Shown piece after piece: positions 1-6,756 of a stretch of 13,050 nt of DNA (positions are counted from its first letter, which is position 1; each line of letters begins with the position of its first letter). This DNA comes from Thermoplasmatales archaeon. Lineage in GTDB: Archaea > Thermoplasmatota > E2 > UBA202 > DSCA01. The notes beneath the pieces were generated by a model. That model had not been told where the DNA came from. It searched no databases and saw only the letters and a list, made by a program, of their open reading frames with translations. The DNA is taken from the NCBI GenBank assembly GCA_011049295.1, contig DSCA01000183.1:1-13050 (forward strand), given 5' to 3'. Both the position numbers and the translations under genes were made by a program.

Positions 1-687
1 GACGCCTACGCCCTGCGCTGCCTGCCCCAGGTGCTGGGGGCCGTGCACGACACGCTTGCCCACGTGCACCGGGTGCTGGAAATAGAGATTAACGCGGCCA
101 CCGACAACCCGCTGGTGTTTGACCGGGTTCTATCAGGGGGAAACTTTCACGGGGAACCCCTCGCCCTGGCCCTGGACCTGCTGGGCCTGGCCGTGGCCAA
201 CCTGGGCTGTTTTGCCGAGCGGCGCATCGCCCGCCTGGTGGATGAACACCTGTCCGGCCTGCCTCCCTTCCTGACCTCCAACCCGGGGCTGCAGTCGGGG
301 CTGATGATCCCCCAGTACGTGGCCGCCTCCCTGGTCAGCGAAAACAAGACCCTGGTCCATCCCGCCTCGGCGGATTCCATTCCCACCTCTGCCAACCAGG
401 AAGACTACCAGTCCATGGGGGCCACCGCCGCCCGCCACGCCCGGTGCATCGTGGACAACACGCAGCGGGTGGTGGCCATCGAGTTTCTCACCGCCGCCCA
501 GGCCCTGGAGTTTCATGATCTGCAGCCGTCGCCGGCCAGCCGGGCCGCCCGCACCGTGATTCGGAAGCAGGTGCCCCCGGTCACCGAGGACCGCTCCCTG
601 GCTCCTGACATCGAGGCCATCGGCACGCTGATCAAAAAAGGCACCATTCTGCAGGCGGTGGAACAGGAAGTCGGGCCCCTGATCTAG
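1..687 (+). CDS. hutH: Histidine ammonia-lyase, C-terminal part (5' end outside window)
   Basis: The frame is open from base 1 and 228 residues are visible, a little under half of the roughly 500-residue family length. Histidine ammonia-lyase removes ammonia from L-histidine to give urocanate, the first step of cytosolic histidine degradation. The fragment opens with DAYALRC-PQVLGA, the conserved substrate-binding stretch with its Tyr and Arg. It continues with EINAATDNPLVF, GNFHGEPLA and SADSIPTSANQEDYQSMG; the Glu of NQED is the conserved active-site glutamate. The C-terminal helices (PASRAA, EDRSLAPDIEA) also match the family. The Ala-Ser-Gly that forms the MIO cofactor lies upstream and cannot be checked. 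The usual NQEDH is NQEDY here. Aromatic amino-acid lyases and aminomutases share this fold, so substrate is inferred from overall HutH likeness. It ends four bases before the stop of the convergent phzF. Confidence 0.9.
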   Translation, partial: DAYALRCLPQVLGAVHDTLAHVHRVLEIEINAATDNPLVFDRVLSGGNFHGEPLALALDLLGLAVANLGCFAERRIARLVDEHLSGLPPFLTSNPGLQSGLMIPQYVAASLVSENKTLVHPASADSIPTSANQEDYQSMGATAARHARCIVDNTQRVVAIEFLTAAQALEFHDLQPSPASRAARTVIRKQVPPVTEDRSLAPDIEAIGTLIKKGTILQAVEQEVGPLI

Positions 688-691
688 CGAT

Positions 692-1537
692 CTAGAGGTA
701 CAGGGTCCCCTGCCGGGCCACATAGGCCCCGCCGCCCACCCGCACCTTTTCCGGGGCCACCTCCACTGTCACCAGCCCGCCCCGCCCCATCTCGTAGCCC
801 TGCTCCGCCGTATAGGGGTTGCGCTCCAGCAGGCCGTGCCGGTGCAGGTAGGCGCCCAGGGCCCCGTTGGCGGTGCCGGTCACCGGGTCCTCCTGGACCC
901 CGTACAGGGGGGCAAAGCAGCGGGCATGGACCAGGCAGTCCGGGTACAGGGTGTCCAGGGTGAAGACAAAAAGGGCTCCCACCTCACACCGGCGGCAGAC
1001 CTCGGCCACGGCGTCAAAGTCCGGCCGCATGTTTTCCAGGGTGCGGCGCCGGGCGACGGGCACGGGGAGGGACCACAGGCCGGTGGAGACGGATTCCAGG
1101 GGATGCCGATCCATCTCGTGGGGCGAAATGCGGAGGGCCTGGGCCACCTCTTCAGGGGCCACCGGTGCCTCTTTGAACCGGGGGGCGGCCTGCTCCATAA
1201 AGACCTGCTCCCCGCGGATGTGGATGGGCAGAACCCCGGCCCCGGTCTCCATGGTCACCTGACCCTGGCTCACGCTGCCCTGCCGGCGGAGCACGGAGAA
1301 CGCGGCAACGGTGGCATGGCCGCACAGGTCCACCTCCCGCAGGGGGGTGAAGAAACGAATCCGGTAGTGGGCCCGTGAGCTGGGGAGCACAAAGGCGGTC
1401 TCCGAGCATTTCAGCTCGGCGGCCAGGAGCTGCATCTGCTCCTCATCCAGAGGAGTGGCATCCGGAACCACTCCGGCCGGGTTGCCCATAAAGGCCCGGT
1501 CGGTGAAGGCGTTAACCACAAAAAAGGGCACCTCCAC
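692..1537 (-). CDS. PhzF-family isomerase/epimerase
   Basis: This 281-residue protein has the two-lobed diaminopimelate-epimerase-like fold of the PhzF family. Members isomerise small hydroxy or amino acids; the phenazine enzyme acts on trans-2,3-dihydro-3-hydroxyanthranilate, but most archaeal members have no known substrate. Seen directly: VNAFTDRAFMGNPAGV near the N-terminus, SETAFV with the catalytic Glu at residue 46, DLCGHATVAAF with His74, and EDPVTG at 216-221 with its conserved Asp. All key residues are intact. I chose the GTG at 1537 because it gives MEVPFFVVNAFTD, matching the usual family start, and has GGTGA five bases upstream. The GTG at 1546, overlapping the preceding stop as GTGA, is an alternative. 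The gene follows a 63-residue membrane protein and appears co-transcribed with it. No phenazine genes are nearby, so a phenazine role is not suggested. Confidence 0.9.
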   Translation of the reverse strand: MEVPFFVVNAFTDRAFMGNPAGVVPDATPLDEEQMQLLAAELKCSETAFVLPSSRAHYRIRFFTPLREVDLCGHATVAAFSVLRRQGSVSQGQVTMETGAGVLPIHIRGEQVFMEQAAPRFKEAPVAPEEVAQALRISPHEMDRHPLESVSTGLWSLPVPVARRRTLENMRPDFDAVAEVCRRCEVGALFVFTLDTLYPDCLVHARCFAPLYGVQEDPVTGTANGALGAYLHRHGLLERNPYTAEQGYEMGRGGLVTVEVAPEKVRVGGGAYVARQGTLYL

Positions 1538-1542
1538 GTCTC

Positions 1543-1734
1543 TCACCCGTATTCCCGCAGGCGCTCGAAGGCCATGTAGAAGGGCAGGTTGAGGATGAAG
1601 AACAGGGAGATGATGCCCAGCAGGTGGAAGTAGGGGGACTGCCACAGGGTGTCCGGCGAATACTGGATGCTCATCCAGGAGCCGAACAGGGCTATGAGGT
1701 TCAGCACGAACCACAGGAAGAGGAATCCCTTCAT
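1543..1734 (-). CDS. Small two-helix membrane protein, unknown function
   Basis: A 63-residue protein I do not recognise. It has two hydrophobic stretches, about residues 3-21 (FLFLWFVLNLIALFGSW) and 37-54 (HLLGIISLFFILNLPFYM), separated by a short polar loop. It ends with the charged tail ERLREYG, as expected for a small integral membrane protein. The ATG at 1734 lies about 23 bases from the centre of a good TATA-like box, indicating a leaderless message, and this supports a real gene. Its stop overlaps or nearly touches the start of the PhzF-family gene, so the two are probably translated together. It could be an accessory or transport partner of the PhzF enzyme, but this is inferred from position only. 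Confidence 0.7.
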   Translation of the reverse strand: MKGFLFLWFVLNLIALFGSWMSIQYSPDTLWQSPYFHLLGIISLFFILNLPFYMAFERLREYG

Positions 1735-1752
1735 GGTAAATAATGGATGCCG

Positions 1753-1763
1753 CCTTATAAAAA
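1753..1763 (-). promoter_or_regulatory. TATA-like box for the small membrane protein/phzF unit
   Basis: Read on the minus strand this is TTTTTATAAGG, a strong archaeal TATA match. Its centre is about 23 bases before the ATG at 1734, so transcription would begin at or next to the start codon and the message would be leaderless. It lies in the 39-base gap after the nnr stop. Confidence 0.6.
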
Positions 1764-1773
1764 CCTGGCGACG

Positions 1774-3207
1774 TCAGCGGTCCACATGCTCCTTTATCAC
1801 CCCGGGGATGTAGTCCAGCAGGTCGGAGGCGGTCAGGCCGTAGCTTTTCACGGCGAGAGCCCGGTTGCCGGCGGAGCCGTTGATGAAGGCGGCCATGCGG
1901 GCGGCATTGAAGGCCGGGACATTCCTGGCCAGCAGGGCGCCGGCGATGCCGGACAGCACGTCCCCGGTCCCCCCCACGGTCATGCCCGGGTTGTGGACGT
2001 GGTTGAGCTTGACGCTGCGACCGTCGGAGATGACATCCACCCATCCCTTGAGCAGCAGGGTGCAGTTGCGCTCCTCCGCCGCCCGCCGCACCGCCTGCAT
2101 GCGCTCCTCCCGGTCATCGGTCAGGGAGACGCCGGTCAGCCGGGCGAATTCGCCGGCATGAGGGGTGATAACCGTTCTTTCCCTGCCGTTCCGCTCGCCG
2201 AACGCCTCAATGGCATCGGCATCCACCACCAGTCGTTTGCCGGAGGACAGGCAGGCGTCGATGACCTCGCCGGCCGCCTCCCGGGTCTGGGGATGGGATC
2301 CCAGTCCGGGCCCCAGGACGACGGCGTCCGCCTTTTCCAGATGGGGGCGCAGGGTTTCCAGGTGGGATGGCTGCAGGTGACCTCCAGGCAGGGAAACGGT
2401 TATCAGATCAGGTGAAAAAGAGGCCACCACGGGCTGGGCCCGCTCCGGCACCGCCGCCAGGGACAGGTCGGCCCCGGTGCGCAGGGCGGCCAGGGCGGCC
2501 AGAGCCGGGGCCCCGGTGAAGGGCCCGCCGCCGATGGTGAGCACCACCCCGTTCTGCCCCTTGTGCGACCGCTGGCGGAATGGAGTATAGAAGGCCATGT
2601 CTCCCGGTCCCACCTGCTCCACCGCCTCCCGGGGTATGCCGATGTCGTGGACCAGTATGGTTCCGCTGTTGGCCTCGGTCATGCCATCCTTGAGGTCGTG
2701 AAAGGTGACTGTGAGGTCCGGCTCAACGGCCAGGTTGTTTCCCAGCCCGGTGGGGACGTCCACGGCCAGCACCGCCACCGGCGACTGGTTGAGGGTCTGG
2801 ACGATGTCATCGAAGGGGGGGCGGAGGGCCCCGGTGATTCCGATGCCCAGCAGGGCATCGATGGCCAGGTCGCTTTCTTCGAGCAACTCCAGTAGCGCCT
2901 CCCGGCTGTATCCGTGCACGGAGATGGCGTTCTTTTTTGCCCGGCGCAGGTTGGCCCGGGCCAGGGGTGAGGAGGGCTCCCTGGCCAGCAGCACTGTCAC
3001 CTGCCGCTCCGGGCAGAGATGGCGGGCCGCCACCAGCCCGTCCCCCCCGTTGTTGCCGGGTCCGCACAGCACCAGGCAGCGGGAAAAATCGAAGTTCTCA
3101 AGGGCCGCCTCCGCCACCCCCCGACCGGCGTTTTCCATCAGCATCGCCTGGGGCACGCCGTGATGGGCGGCATTGGCATCCAACACCCGGACTTCCGTGG
3201 GATGCAT
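1774..3207 (-). CDS. nnr: Bifunctional NAD(P)H-hydrate repair enzyme (epimerase + ADP/ATP-dependent dehydratase)
   Basis: A 477-residue fusion of the two NAD(P)HX repair activities. The N-terminal half is the NAD(P)H-hydrate epimerase (YjeF_N/NAXE): MLMENAGRGVAE at residues 22-33, the nucleotide-binding loop CGPGNNGGDGLVAAR at 48-62, then DALLGIG and AVDVPTGLG. The C-terminal half is the ribokinase-like dehydratase (NAXD): KGQNGVV and IGGGPFTGAP at its start, LGPGLGSHP, DADAI, ITPHAGEF, LLKG, and finally HNPGMTVGGTGDVLSG with the catalytic Asp near residue 416. Together they epimerise and dehydrate NADHX and NADPHX, the damaged hydrated forms of the cofactors. Length and order are normal for the bacterial and archaeal fusion. 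The ATG at 3207 is about 27 bases from a TATATA element, so the mRNA is probably leaderless. It is divergent from NAC. Confidence 0.95.
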   Translation of the reverse strand: MHPTEVRVLDANAAHHGVPQAMLMENAGRGVAEAALENFDFSRCLVLCGPGNNGGDGLVAARHLCPERQVTVLLAREPSSPLARANLRRAKKNAISVHGYSREALLELLEESDLAIDALLGIGITGALRPPFDDIVQTLNQSPVAVLAVDVPTGLGNNLAVEPDLTVTFHDLKDGMTEANSGTILVHDIGIPREAVEQVGPGDMAFYTPFRQRSHKGQNGVVLTIGGGPFTGAPALAALAALRTGADLSLAAVPERAQPVVASFSPDLITVSLPGGHLQPSHLETLRPHLEKADAVVLGPGLGSHPQTREAAGEVIDACLSSGKRLVVDADAIEAFGERNGRERTVITPHAGEFARLTGVSLTDDREERMQAVRRAAEERNCTLLLKGWVDVISDGRSVKLNHVHNPGMTVGGTGDVLSGIAGALLARNVPAFNAARMAAFINGSAGNRALAVKSYGLTASDLLDYIPGVIKEHVDR

Positions 3208-3228
3208 ACCAAAAAGTTAAACAGGGAC

Positions 3229-3239
3229 ACTATATAACG
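3229..3239 (-). promoter_or_regulatory. TATA-like box for nnr in the nnr/NAC divergent gap
   Basis: The minus strand reads CGTTATATAGT. Its TATATA core (3231-3236) is centred about 27 bases before the nnr ATG at 3207, the expected distance for a leaderless start. The core reads the same on both strands, but on the plus strand it is only about 14 bases from the NAC start, too close to direct that gene in the usual way. Confidence 0.5.
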
Positions 3240-3246
3240 TTTGCAT

Positions 3247-3573
3247 ATGATGCCCAACGTGGACCCCCGGCAGCTCCAGAAGATCATGAAGCGCATGGGG
3301 ATGTCCGTGGACGAAATCGAGGGGGTGGAGGAGGTCATCATCCGCACCGCCGACCGGGAGTACGTGTTCACTGGGGCCAGCGTCAGCGTGATGAACGTCA
3401 AGGGGGAAAAAACCTACCAAGTCAGCGGCACCCCGAAGATTGTGGACCGGCTCAGCCCCCAGGACGTGGCCCTGGTGGCGGAAAAAACGGGCAGGAGCAG
3501 GGAAGAGGCCCGGGCCGCCCTGCAGAAGGCGGATGGGGACATCGCCCAGGCTATTCTGGACCTCTCCGCCTGA
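3247..3573 (+). CDS. nac: Archaeal nascent polypeptide-associated complex protein (NAC)
   Basis: A 108-residue protein matching the archaeal homodimeric NAC, which binds nascent chains at the ribosomal exit site. The N-terminus MMPNVDPRQLQKIMKRMGM is the typical archaeal start with a basic ribosome-contacting helix. The NAC beta-barrel covers roughly residues 22-63, including VEEVIIRTADREYVF and VKGEKTYQVSG. The C-terminal UBA domain covers about 69-107: LSPQDVALVAEKTGRSREEA and ADGDIAQAILDLS. Two adjacent ATGs (3247 and 3250) are both possible; the first gives MMPN, the second MPN. The reading frame continues upstream to a TTG at 3241, but that gives an unlikely extension. The last 23 bases overlap the end of the convergent rimI gene. 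Confidence 0.95.
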   Translation: MMPNVDPRQLQKIMKRMGMSVDEIEGVEEVIIRTADREYVFTGASVSVMNVKGEKTYQVSGTPKIVDRLSPQDVALVAEKTGRSREEARAALQKADGDIAQAILDLSA

Positions 3574-3976
3574 CCATGACCACGGCGTCCTCGCCGTTGG
3601 CATAGTAGCGGGGAATGACCTGTTTGCGCTCAAAGCCCAGGGTGGGATAAAAGCCGAGGGCGGCCGCGTTGCTGGGTCGCACCTGGATTTCGGTGACCGA
3701 CGACGGCAGGCGCTCCATGAGGCGCTGCACCAGGGAGGCCCCCACGCCCCGTCGCCGGTAAAGGGGATGGACGGCCAGGGACACGATCAGGGTTTTGTCG
3801 CCCATTTTTATCCCGATGATGTAGCCCGCCAGGCGCTGGCCCAGTTCCGCCACCAGAAAGGTGGCCCGCAGATATTTTGTGAACACGGCCAGTGGATAGG
3901 GATGGTTAAAGGACTGCTGCTCGATGACCACCACCTCCGGCAGGTCGGCCGGCGTACAGTCCCGAATCGGGGTCAT
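3551..3976 (-). CDS. rimI: RimI-type GNAT N-alpha-acetyltransferase
   Basis: A 141-residue GCN5-related acetyltransferase. It would transfer acetyl from acetyl-CoA to protein N-termini, as the archaeal RimI/Ard1-like enzymes do. It opens with IRDCTPADLPEVVVIEQQSF and PYP, as in other RimI proteins. Motif A is VHPLYRRRGVGASL, with the acetyl-CoA pyrophosphate loop RRRGVGA at residues 74-80. Motif B is VRPSNAAALGFYPTLGF, and the C-terminus is IPRYYANGEDAVVM. The frame is open further upstream to 4552, but the ATG at 3976 matches the family start and lies about 26 bases from a TATA-like box. It is slightly shorter than many homologues. The 3' end overlaps the NAC gene on the other strand by 23 bases. 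Substrate choice cannot be read from sequence. Confidence 0.92.
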   Translation of the reverse strand: MTPIRDCTPADLPEVVVIEQQSFNHPYPLAVFTKYLRATFLVAELGQRLAGYIIGIKMGDKTLIVSLAVHPLYRRRGVGASLVQRLMERLPSSVTEIQVRPSNAAALGFYPTLGFERKQVIPRYYANGEDAVVMVRRRGPE

Positions 3977-3996
3977 ACTAAACAAAGCGTCTCCGG

Positions 3997-4006
3997 CATT
4001 TAAAAA
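3997..4006 (-). promoter_or_regulatory. TATA-like box for rimI, overlapping the dadD stop
   Basis: The minus strand reads TTTTTAAATG with its centre about 26 bases before the rimI ATG at 3976, implying a leaderless message. The box overlaps the TAA stop of the preceding deaminase gene (4000-4002), so rimI can be transcribed on its own although it follows that gene on the same strand. Confidence 0.5.
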
Positions 4007-5289
4007 TATCTTCGGCCGTCCACCAGCTGGTGCGCCGCCTGCCGGGCATGGTCCATGACCGCCTGGGCGTCGAACAGGGGGAAGGCACGCTCCAGCATCA
4101 CCGGCTTGCCGTTGATGATGGTGGAGGACACGTGGCCCCCCTGGGCGGCGTAGACTACCTGGGAAACGGGGTCGTGCAGGGGGACCAGACCCGGCGCGTC
4201 CAGGTCTATAACCGCCAGGTCCGCCGCCGCCCCCTCGGTGACCGTGGCGCTCAGGCCCAGAAAGCGGGCGGCGCTGACGGTGGCCATATCCAGAACCTGC
4301 TGGGCACCCGCCACGGTGGCATCCCACCGGTGGTGCTTGTGAATGAGGGCGGCATACTTCATGCTCTCCAGCAGGTCCAGGGTGTTGTTGCTGGCCGCCC
4401 CGTCGGTGCCCAGGGTGACGGTGGCCCCGGCGGCCAAAAGCTCGGGCAGGGGGGTGTAGCCCCCGGTGGCCAGTTTCATGTTGCTCACCGGGTTGTGGGA
4501 CACGCAGGCCCCCGCCCGGGCGATGGTCCGTACCTCCTCCTTGGTGATCCATCCACAGTGAGCCAGAATGGTTTTATCGGAGAGAGCCCCCGTCTTTTCC
4601 AGCTGCTCGAGGGGGCGGCATCCGTAGCGCTCCACCACCTCGTACACCTCCTGTCTGGTCTCCGAGCAGTGGGTGTGGAGGTAGACGTCGTAACGCCGGG
4701 CCAGCTCGGCTGCGGCGCTCAGGGTCTCCGGCGAGCAGGAATAGGTTGAATGGGGCGCCACCACCGGGGAAATCAGGTCGTCCCGGCGCCACTGCCGGAG
4801 GAAGGCCTCGCAGGCGGGGATCATCTCCTCCGCCGCCATCTCCGCGGTGTCGAAGTCAATGATGGAAAAACCGGGAAAAGCCCGCATGCCCATCTCCCGA
4901 CAGATGCGGGCAGTGGTGTCCTCAAAAAAATACATGTCGGCCACGCAGGTGGTCCCGCTGGCCACCATCTCCAGCAGGGCCAGGCGGGTGCCGGCGGCCA
5001 CCAGGTCGGCGGTGAGGCGCTGCTCCACAGGCCAAATTTTTTGGGTCAGCCACTGCTCCAGGGGCAGGTCGTCACCGTAGCCCCGCATAAGGGTCATGGG
5101 GAGATGGGTATGGGTGTTGACCAGGCCGGGCATCACCAGGTTGCGCCCGGTAATCACGTACGAGGCCTCCACGGGAACCCGGGGGCTGACCTCGGCAATC
5201 CGGCCGTCCTCGATAAAAACGTCTTTGCGGGCTATGCTCCTCTCTGCGTCCTGGGTGAGCACCAGGGCGTCTCTGATGAGAATGCTCAT
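4000..5289 (-). CDS. dadD: Amidohydrolase: 5'-deoxyadenosine / S-adenosylhomocysteine / methylthioadenosine deaminase
   Basis: A 429-residue member of the metal-dependent amidohydrolase superfamily, MtaD/DadD branch. It would deaminate the adenine of SAM by-products, giving inosine forms. Methanogens use this step to clear S-adenosylhomocysteine and 5'-deoxyadenosine. Visible signature residues: PGLVNTHTHLPM with metal ligands His60 and His62; RGYGDDLPLEQWL, typical of this branch; APHSTYSCSPE with His180; HTHCSET with His207 and Glu210; LAHCGW with His244; SHNPVSNMKLA; and GTDGAASNN with Asp296. The N-terminal residues 1-50 and the C-terminal region form the usual composite beta sandwich. 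The ATG at 5289 follows the preceding stop by one base, so it is translationally coupled to the membrane-anchored unknown. Guanine deaminase or atrazine chlorohydrolase relatives are less likely given these motifs. Confidence 0.9.
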   Translation of the reverse strand: MSILIRDALVLTQDAERSIARKDVFIEDGRIAEVSPRVPVEASYVITGRNLVMPGLVNTHTHLPMTLMRGYGDDLPLEQWLTQKIWPVEQRLTADLVAAGTRLALLEMVASGTTCVADMYFFEDTTARICREMGMRAFPGFSIIDFDTAEMAAEEMIPACEAFLRQWRRDDLISPVVAPHSTYSCSPETLSAAAELARRYDVYLHTHCSETRQEVYEVVERYGCRPLEQLEKTGALSDKTILAHCGWITKEEVRTIARAGACVSHNPVSNMKLATGGYTPLPELLAAGATVTLGTDGAASNNTLDLLESMKYAALIHKHHRWDATVAGAQQVLDMATVSAARFLGLSATVTEGAAADLAVIDLDAPGLVPLHDPVSQVVYAAQGGHVSSTIINGKPVMLERAFPLFDAQAVMDHARQAAHQLVDGRRYF

Positions 5290-5290
5290 A

Positions 5291-5923
5291 TTAGGCCAGC
5301 ACTTCGATATGATAGGCTCTCACGAAGGGCCGCTCCTCGCCCACCATCTCTCCGTCCACCTCTATCTTGCTTCCCTCCAGCTCCAGGCGCTCGTTGACCA
5401 GGACCCCCATCAGCCCCTCGGATGTGGACAGGCGGATGAGGTACTGGTCGCGATAGGGGACCACGGCTTTGACCACGCCCCGCACGGTCAGCCGTCCCTT
5501 GCCCCGCATCTGGGTGCCCTCCTCGCCCTCCCGGCTGTCCTCCCAGTAGCTGTGGAATTGGCTGCGGAGGTGGCGGAGGATGGCATCGTCCACGGTCCGA
5601 AAGACCATCTGGTCCTCACGGATATCCCCGGCGAAAATCAGGGCCCGGTCGGACCCCAGGACGAAGTTGCCGGTGACCCCGGGATGCTGCTTGGCGCCCT
5701 TGGAAAACGCGGTGTGGGTCTGCACCACCACCTGAGCATTGCCGGGGGGCTGCATCTGGAGCCTCTCGGCCACGATGCGCGGCTGGGGTATCTCCGACAT
5801 CTTCCACTGGCGGGCAATCTTGCAGGTCTGGACGGGAGCCTCTTTTTTCCAGCCCAGTTCGATGGCGATGGACACCGCCACGATGCCCACCACAAAACCG
5901 ATGATCAGGGAGATGAGGTCCAC
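5291..5923 (-). CDS. Conserved-looking membrane-anchored protein, unknown function
   Basis: A 210-residue protein I cannot assign to a family. Residues 3-22 (LISLIIGFVVGIVAVSIAIE) form one clear transmembrane helix, followed by a mixed soluble domain with many short beta-like stretches such as QVVVQTHTAF, NFVLGSDRALIFAG, GRLTVRGVVKAVV and YLIRLST. The arrangement suggests an N-terminal anchor with a single globular domain. There is no obvious catalytic motif. The start is a GTG at 5923 with GGTGA four bases upstream, which fixes it well. It directly precedes dadD with a one-base gap, so the two form an operon; a functional link with SAM by-product removal is possible but unproven. It is divergent from the metallo-hydrolase gene. 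Confidence 0.8.
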   Translation of the reverse strand: MDLISLIIGFVVGIVAVSIAIELGWKKEAPVQTCKIARQWKMSEIPQPRIVAERLQMQPPGNAQVVVQTHTAFSKGAKQHPGVTGNFVLGSDRALIFAGDIREDQMVFRTVDDAILRHLRSQFHSYWEDSREGEEGTQMRGKGRLTVRGVVKAVVPYRDQYLIRLSTSEGLMGVLVNERLELEGSKIEVDGEMVGEERPFVRAYHIEVLA

Positions 5924-5934
5924 TATATCACCAA

Positions 5935-5944
5935 ACTATAATAG
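5935..5944 (+). promoter_or_regulatory. TATA-like box for the MBL-fold hydrolase
   Basis: The plus strand reads ACTATAATAG, centred about 27 bases before the ATG at 5967, consistent with a leaderless transcript. A second element, TATATAG at 5954-5960, is too close to serve that gene; read on the other strand it is about 33 bases from the GTG of the divergent gene and could serve it with a short leader that carries GGTGA. Confidence 0.5.
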
Positions 5945-5966
5945 GGAGAAGGGTATATAGATTTTG

Positions 5967-6755
5967 ATGGCCAAACTGACCTTCATTGGCACTGGAGGGG
6001 GACGCTTTGCCACCATCCTCCAGAAACGCTCCACCGGCGGCATCTACATAGCGGACAGAGGCATCCTCATCCACCTCGACCCCGGCCCGGGAGCCCTGGT
6101 GCGCATGATCGGCGTCGGGCTGGACCCCACCCAGACCGATGCCATCCTGGTGTCCCACTGCCATCCCGACCACTACAACGACGCCGAGATTCTCATGGAG
6201 GCCATGACCATGGGAGGCAAGCACCGGCGGGGGGTGGTGGTGGGCAGCCATAGCGTGCTCAACGGCAGCACCGACTACAGCCCCCTCTCCAACTACCACC
6301 TGTCCCTGGTCAGGGAGGCCAAGGCGGTCCGTCCCGGCGACGAGTTCACCCTCAAGGAATGGTACAAGGTCAAGGCCACCCCCACCCGTCACTCCGACGA
6401 AACGGGAGTTGGCTTCAAGCTCCACCTCAACAACGGCATCATCTCCTACACCGGGGACACCGAATACTTCGAGGGACTGGCCCGTCCCCATCAGGGAGCA
6501 CGCATCCTGGTGGTATGCATGACCCGCCCCCGGGGGATGCGTATCCCCTTTCACCTGTCAGCCGAAGACGCCGTCCAGCTCATCCAGGAGGTGCAACCGG
6601 AGTTTGCCATTCTCACCCACCTGGGCATGAAGGCCATCCCCCTGGCCGCCGAGCAGGCCACCTGGATTACCGAGCAGACGGGTGTTACCACCATCGCCGC
6701 CAAGGACAGCATGCGCATCTACGCCGGCGACACCATCGAAGTGAAGCGGAAATAG
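5967..6755 (+). CDS. MBL-fold metallo-hydrolase
   Basis: A 262-residue metallo-beta-lactamase-fold protein. The metal motif HCHPDH (His64, His66, Asp68, His69) sits in LVSHCHPDHYND. Further likely ligands are His142 in TRHSDETGVGF, Asp164 in SYTGDTEYF and His218 in AILTHLGMKA, so a complete two-metal site seems present. The C-terminal LTHLGMK resembles the THxGMK end seen in many archaeal MBL proteins. The N-terminus is typical: LTFIGTGGGRFAT. Reaction and substrate cannot be told; the layout resembles RNase Z-like or UlaG-like hydrolases rather than true beta-lactamases. I use the ATG at 5967 rather than the TTG one codon upstream, because the TATA-like spacing fits a leaderless start there. 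It ends one base before the stop of convergent thi4. Confidence 0.9.
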   Translation: MAKLTFIGTGGGRFATILQKRSTGGIYIADRGILIHLDPGPGALVRMIGVGLDPTQTDAILVSHCHPDHYNDAEILMEAMTMGGKHRRGVVVGSHSVLNGSTDYSPLSNYHLSLVREAKAVRPGDEFTLKEWYKVKATPTRHSDETGVGFKLHLNNGIISYTGDTEYFEGLARPHQGARILVVCMTRPRGMRIPFHLSAEDAVQLIQEVQPEFAILTHLGMKAIPLAAEQATWITEQTGVTTIAAKDSMRIYAGDTIEVKRK

Positions 6756-6756
6756 C

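Noticed and set aside
836..1378. 180-codon open frame on the plus strand
   Set aside because: It lies fully antisense to the well-supported PhzF gene, has low-complexity Gly/His/Val-rich translation and no family resemblance; GC-rich DNA gives many such frames.
1538..2044. N-terminal extension of the phzF frame
   Set aside because: It runs across the small membrane-protein gene and into nnr, with no PhzF-like sequence before MEVPFF.
3977..4552. N-terminal extension of the rimI frame
   Set aside because: It is antisense-free but overlaps dadD in another frame on the same strand, has Gly/Pro/Arg-rich junk composition, and the family start and promoter both fit 3976.
5096..5941. 281-codon open frame on the plus strand
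   Set aside because: Antisense to dadD and the membrane-anchored gene, and would run over the divergent promoter region; no family motif.
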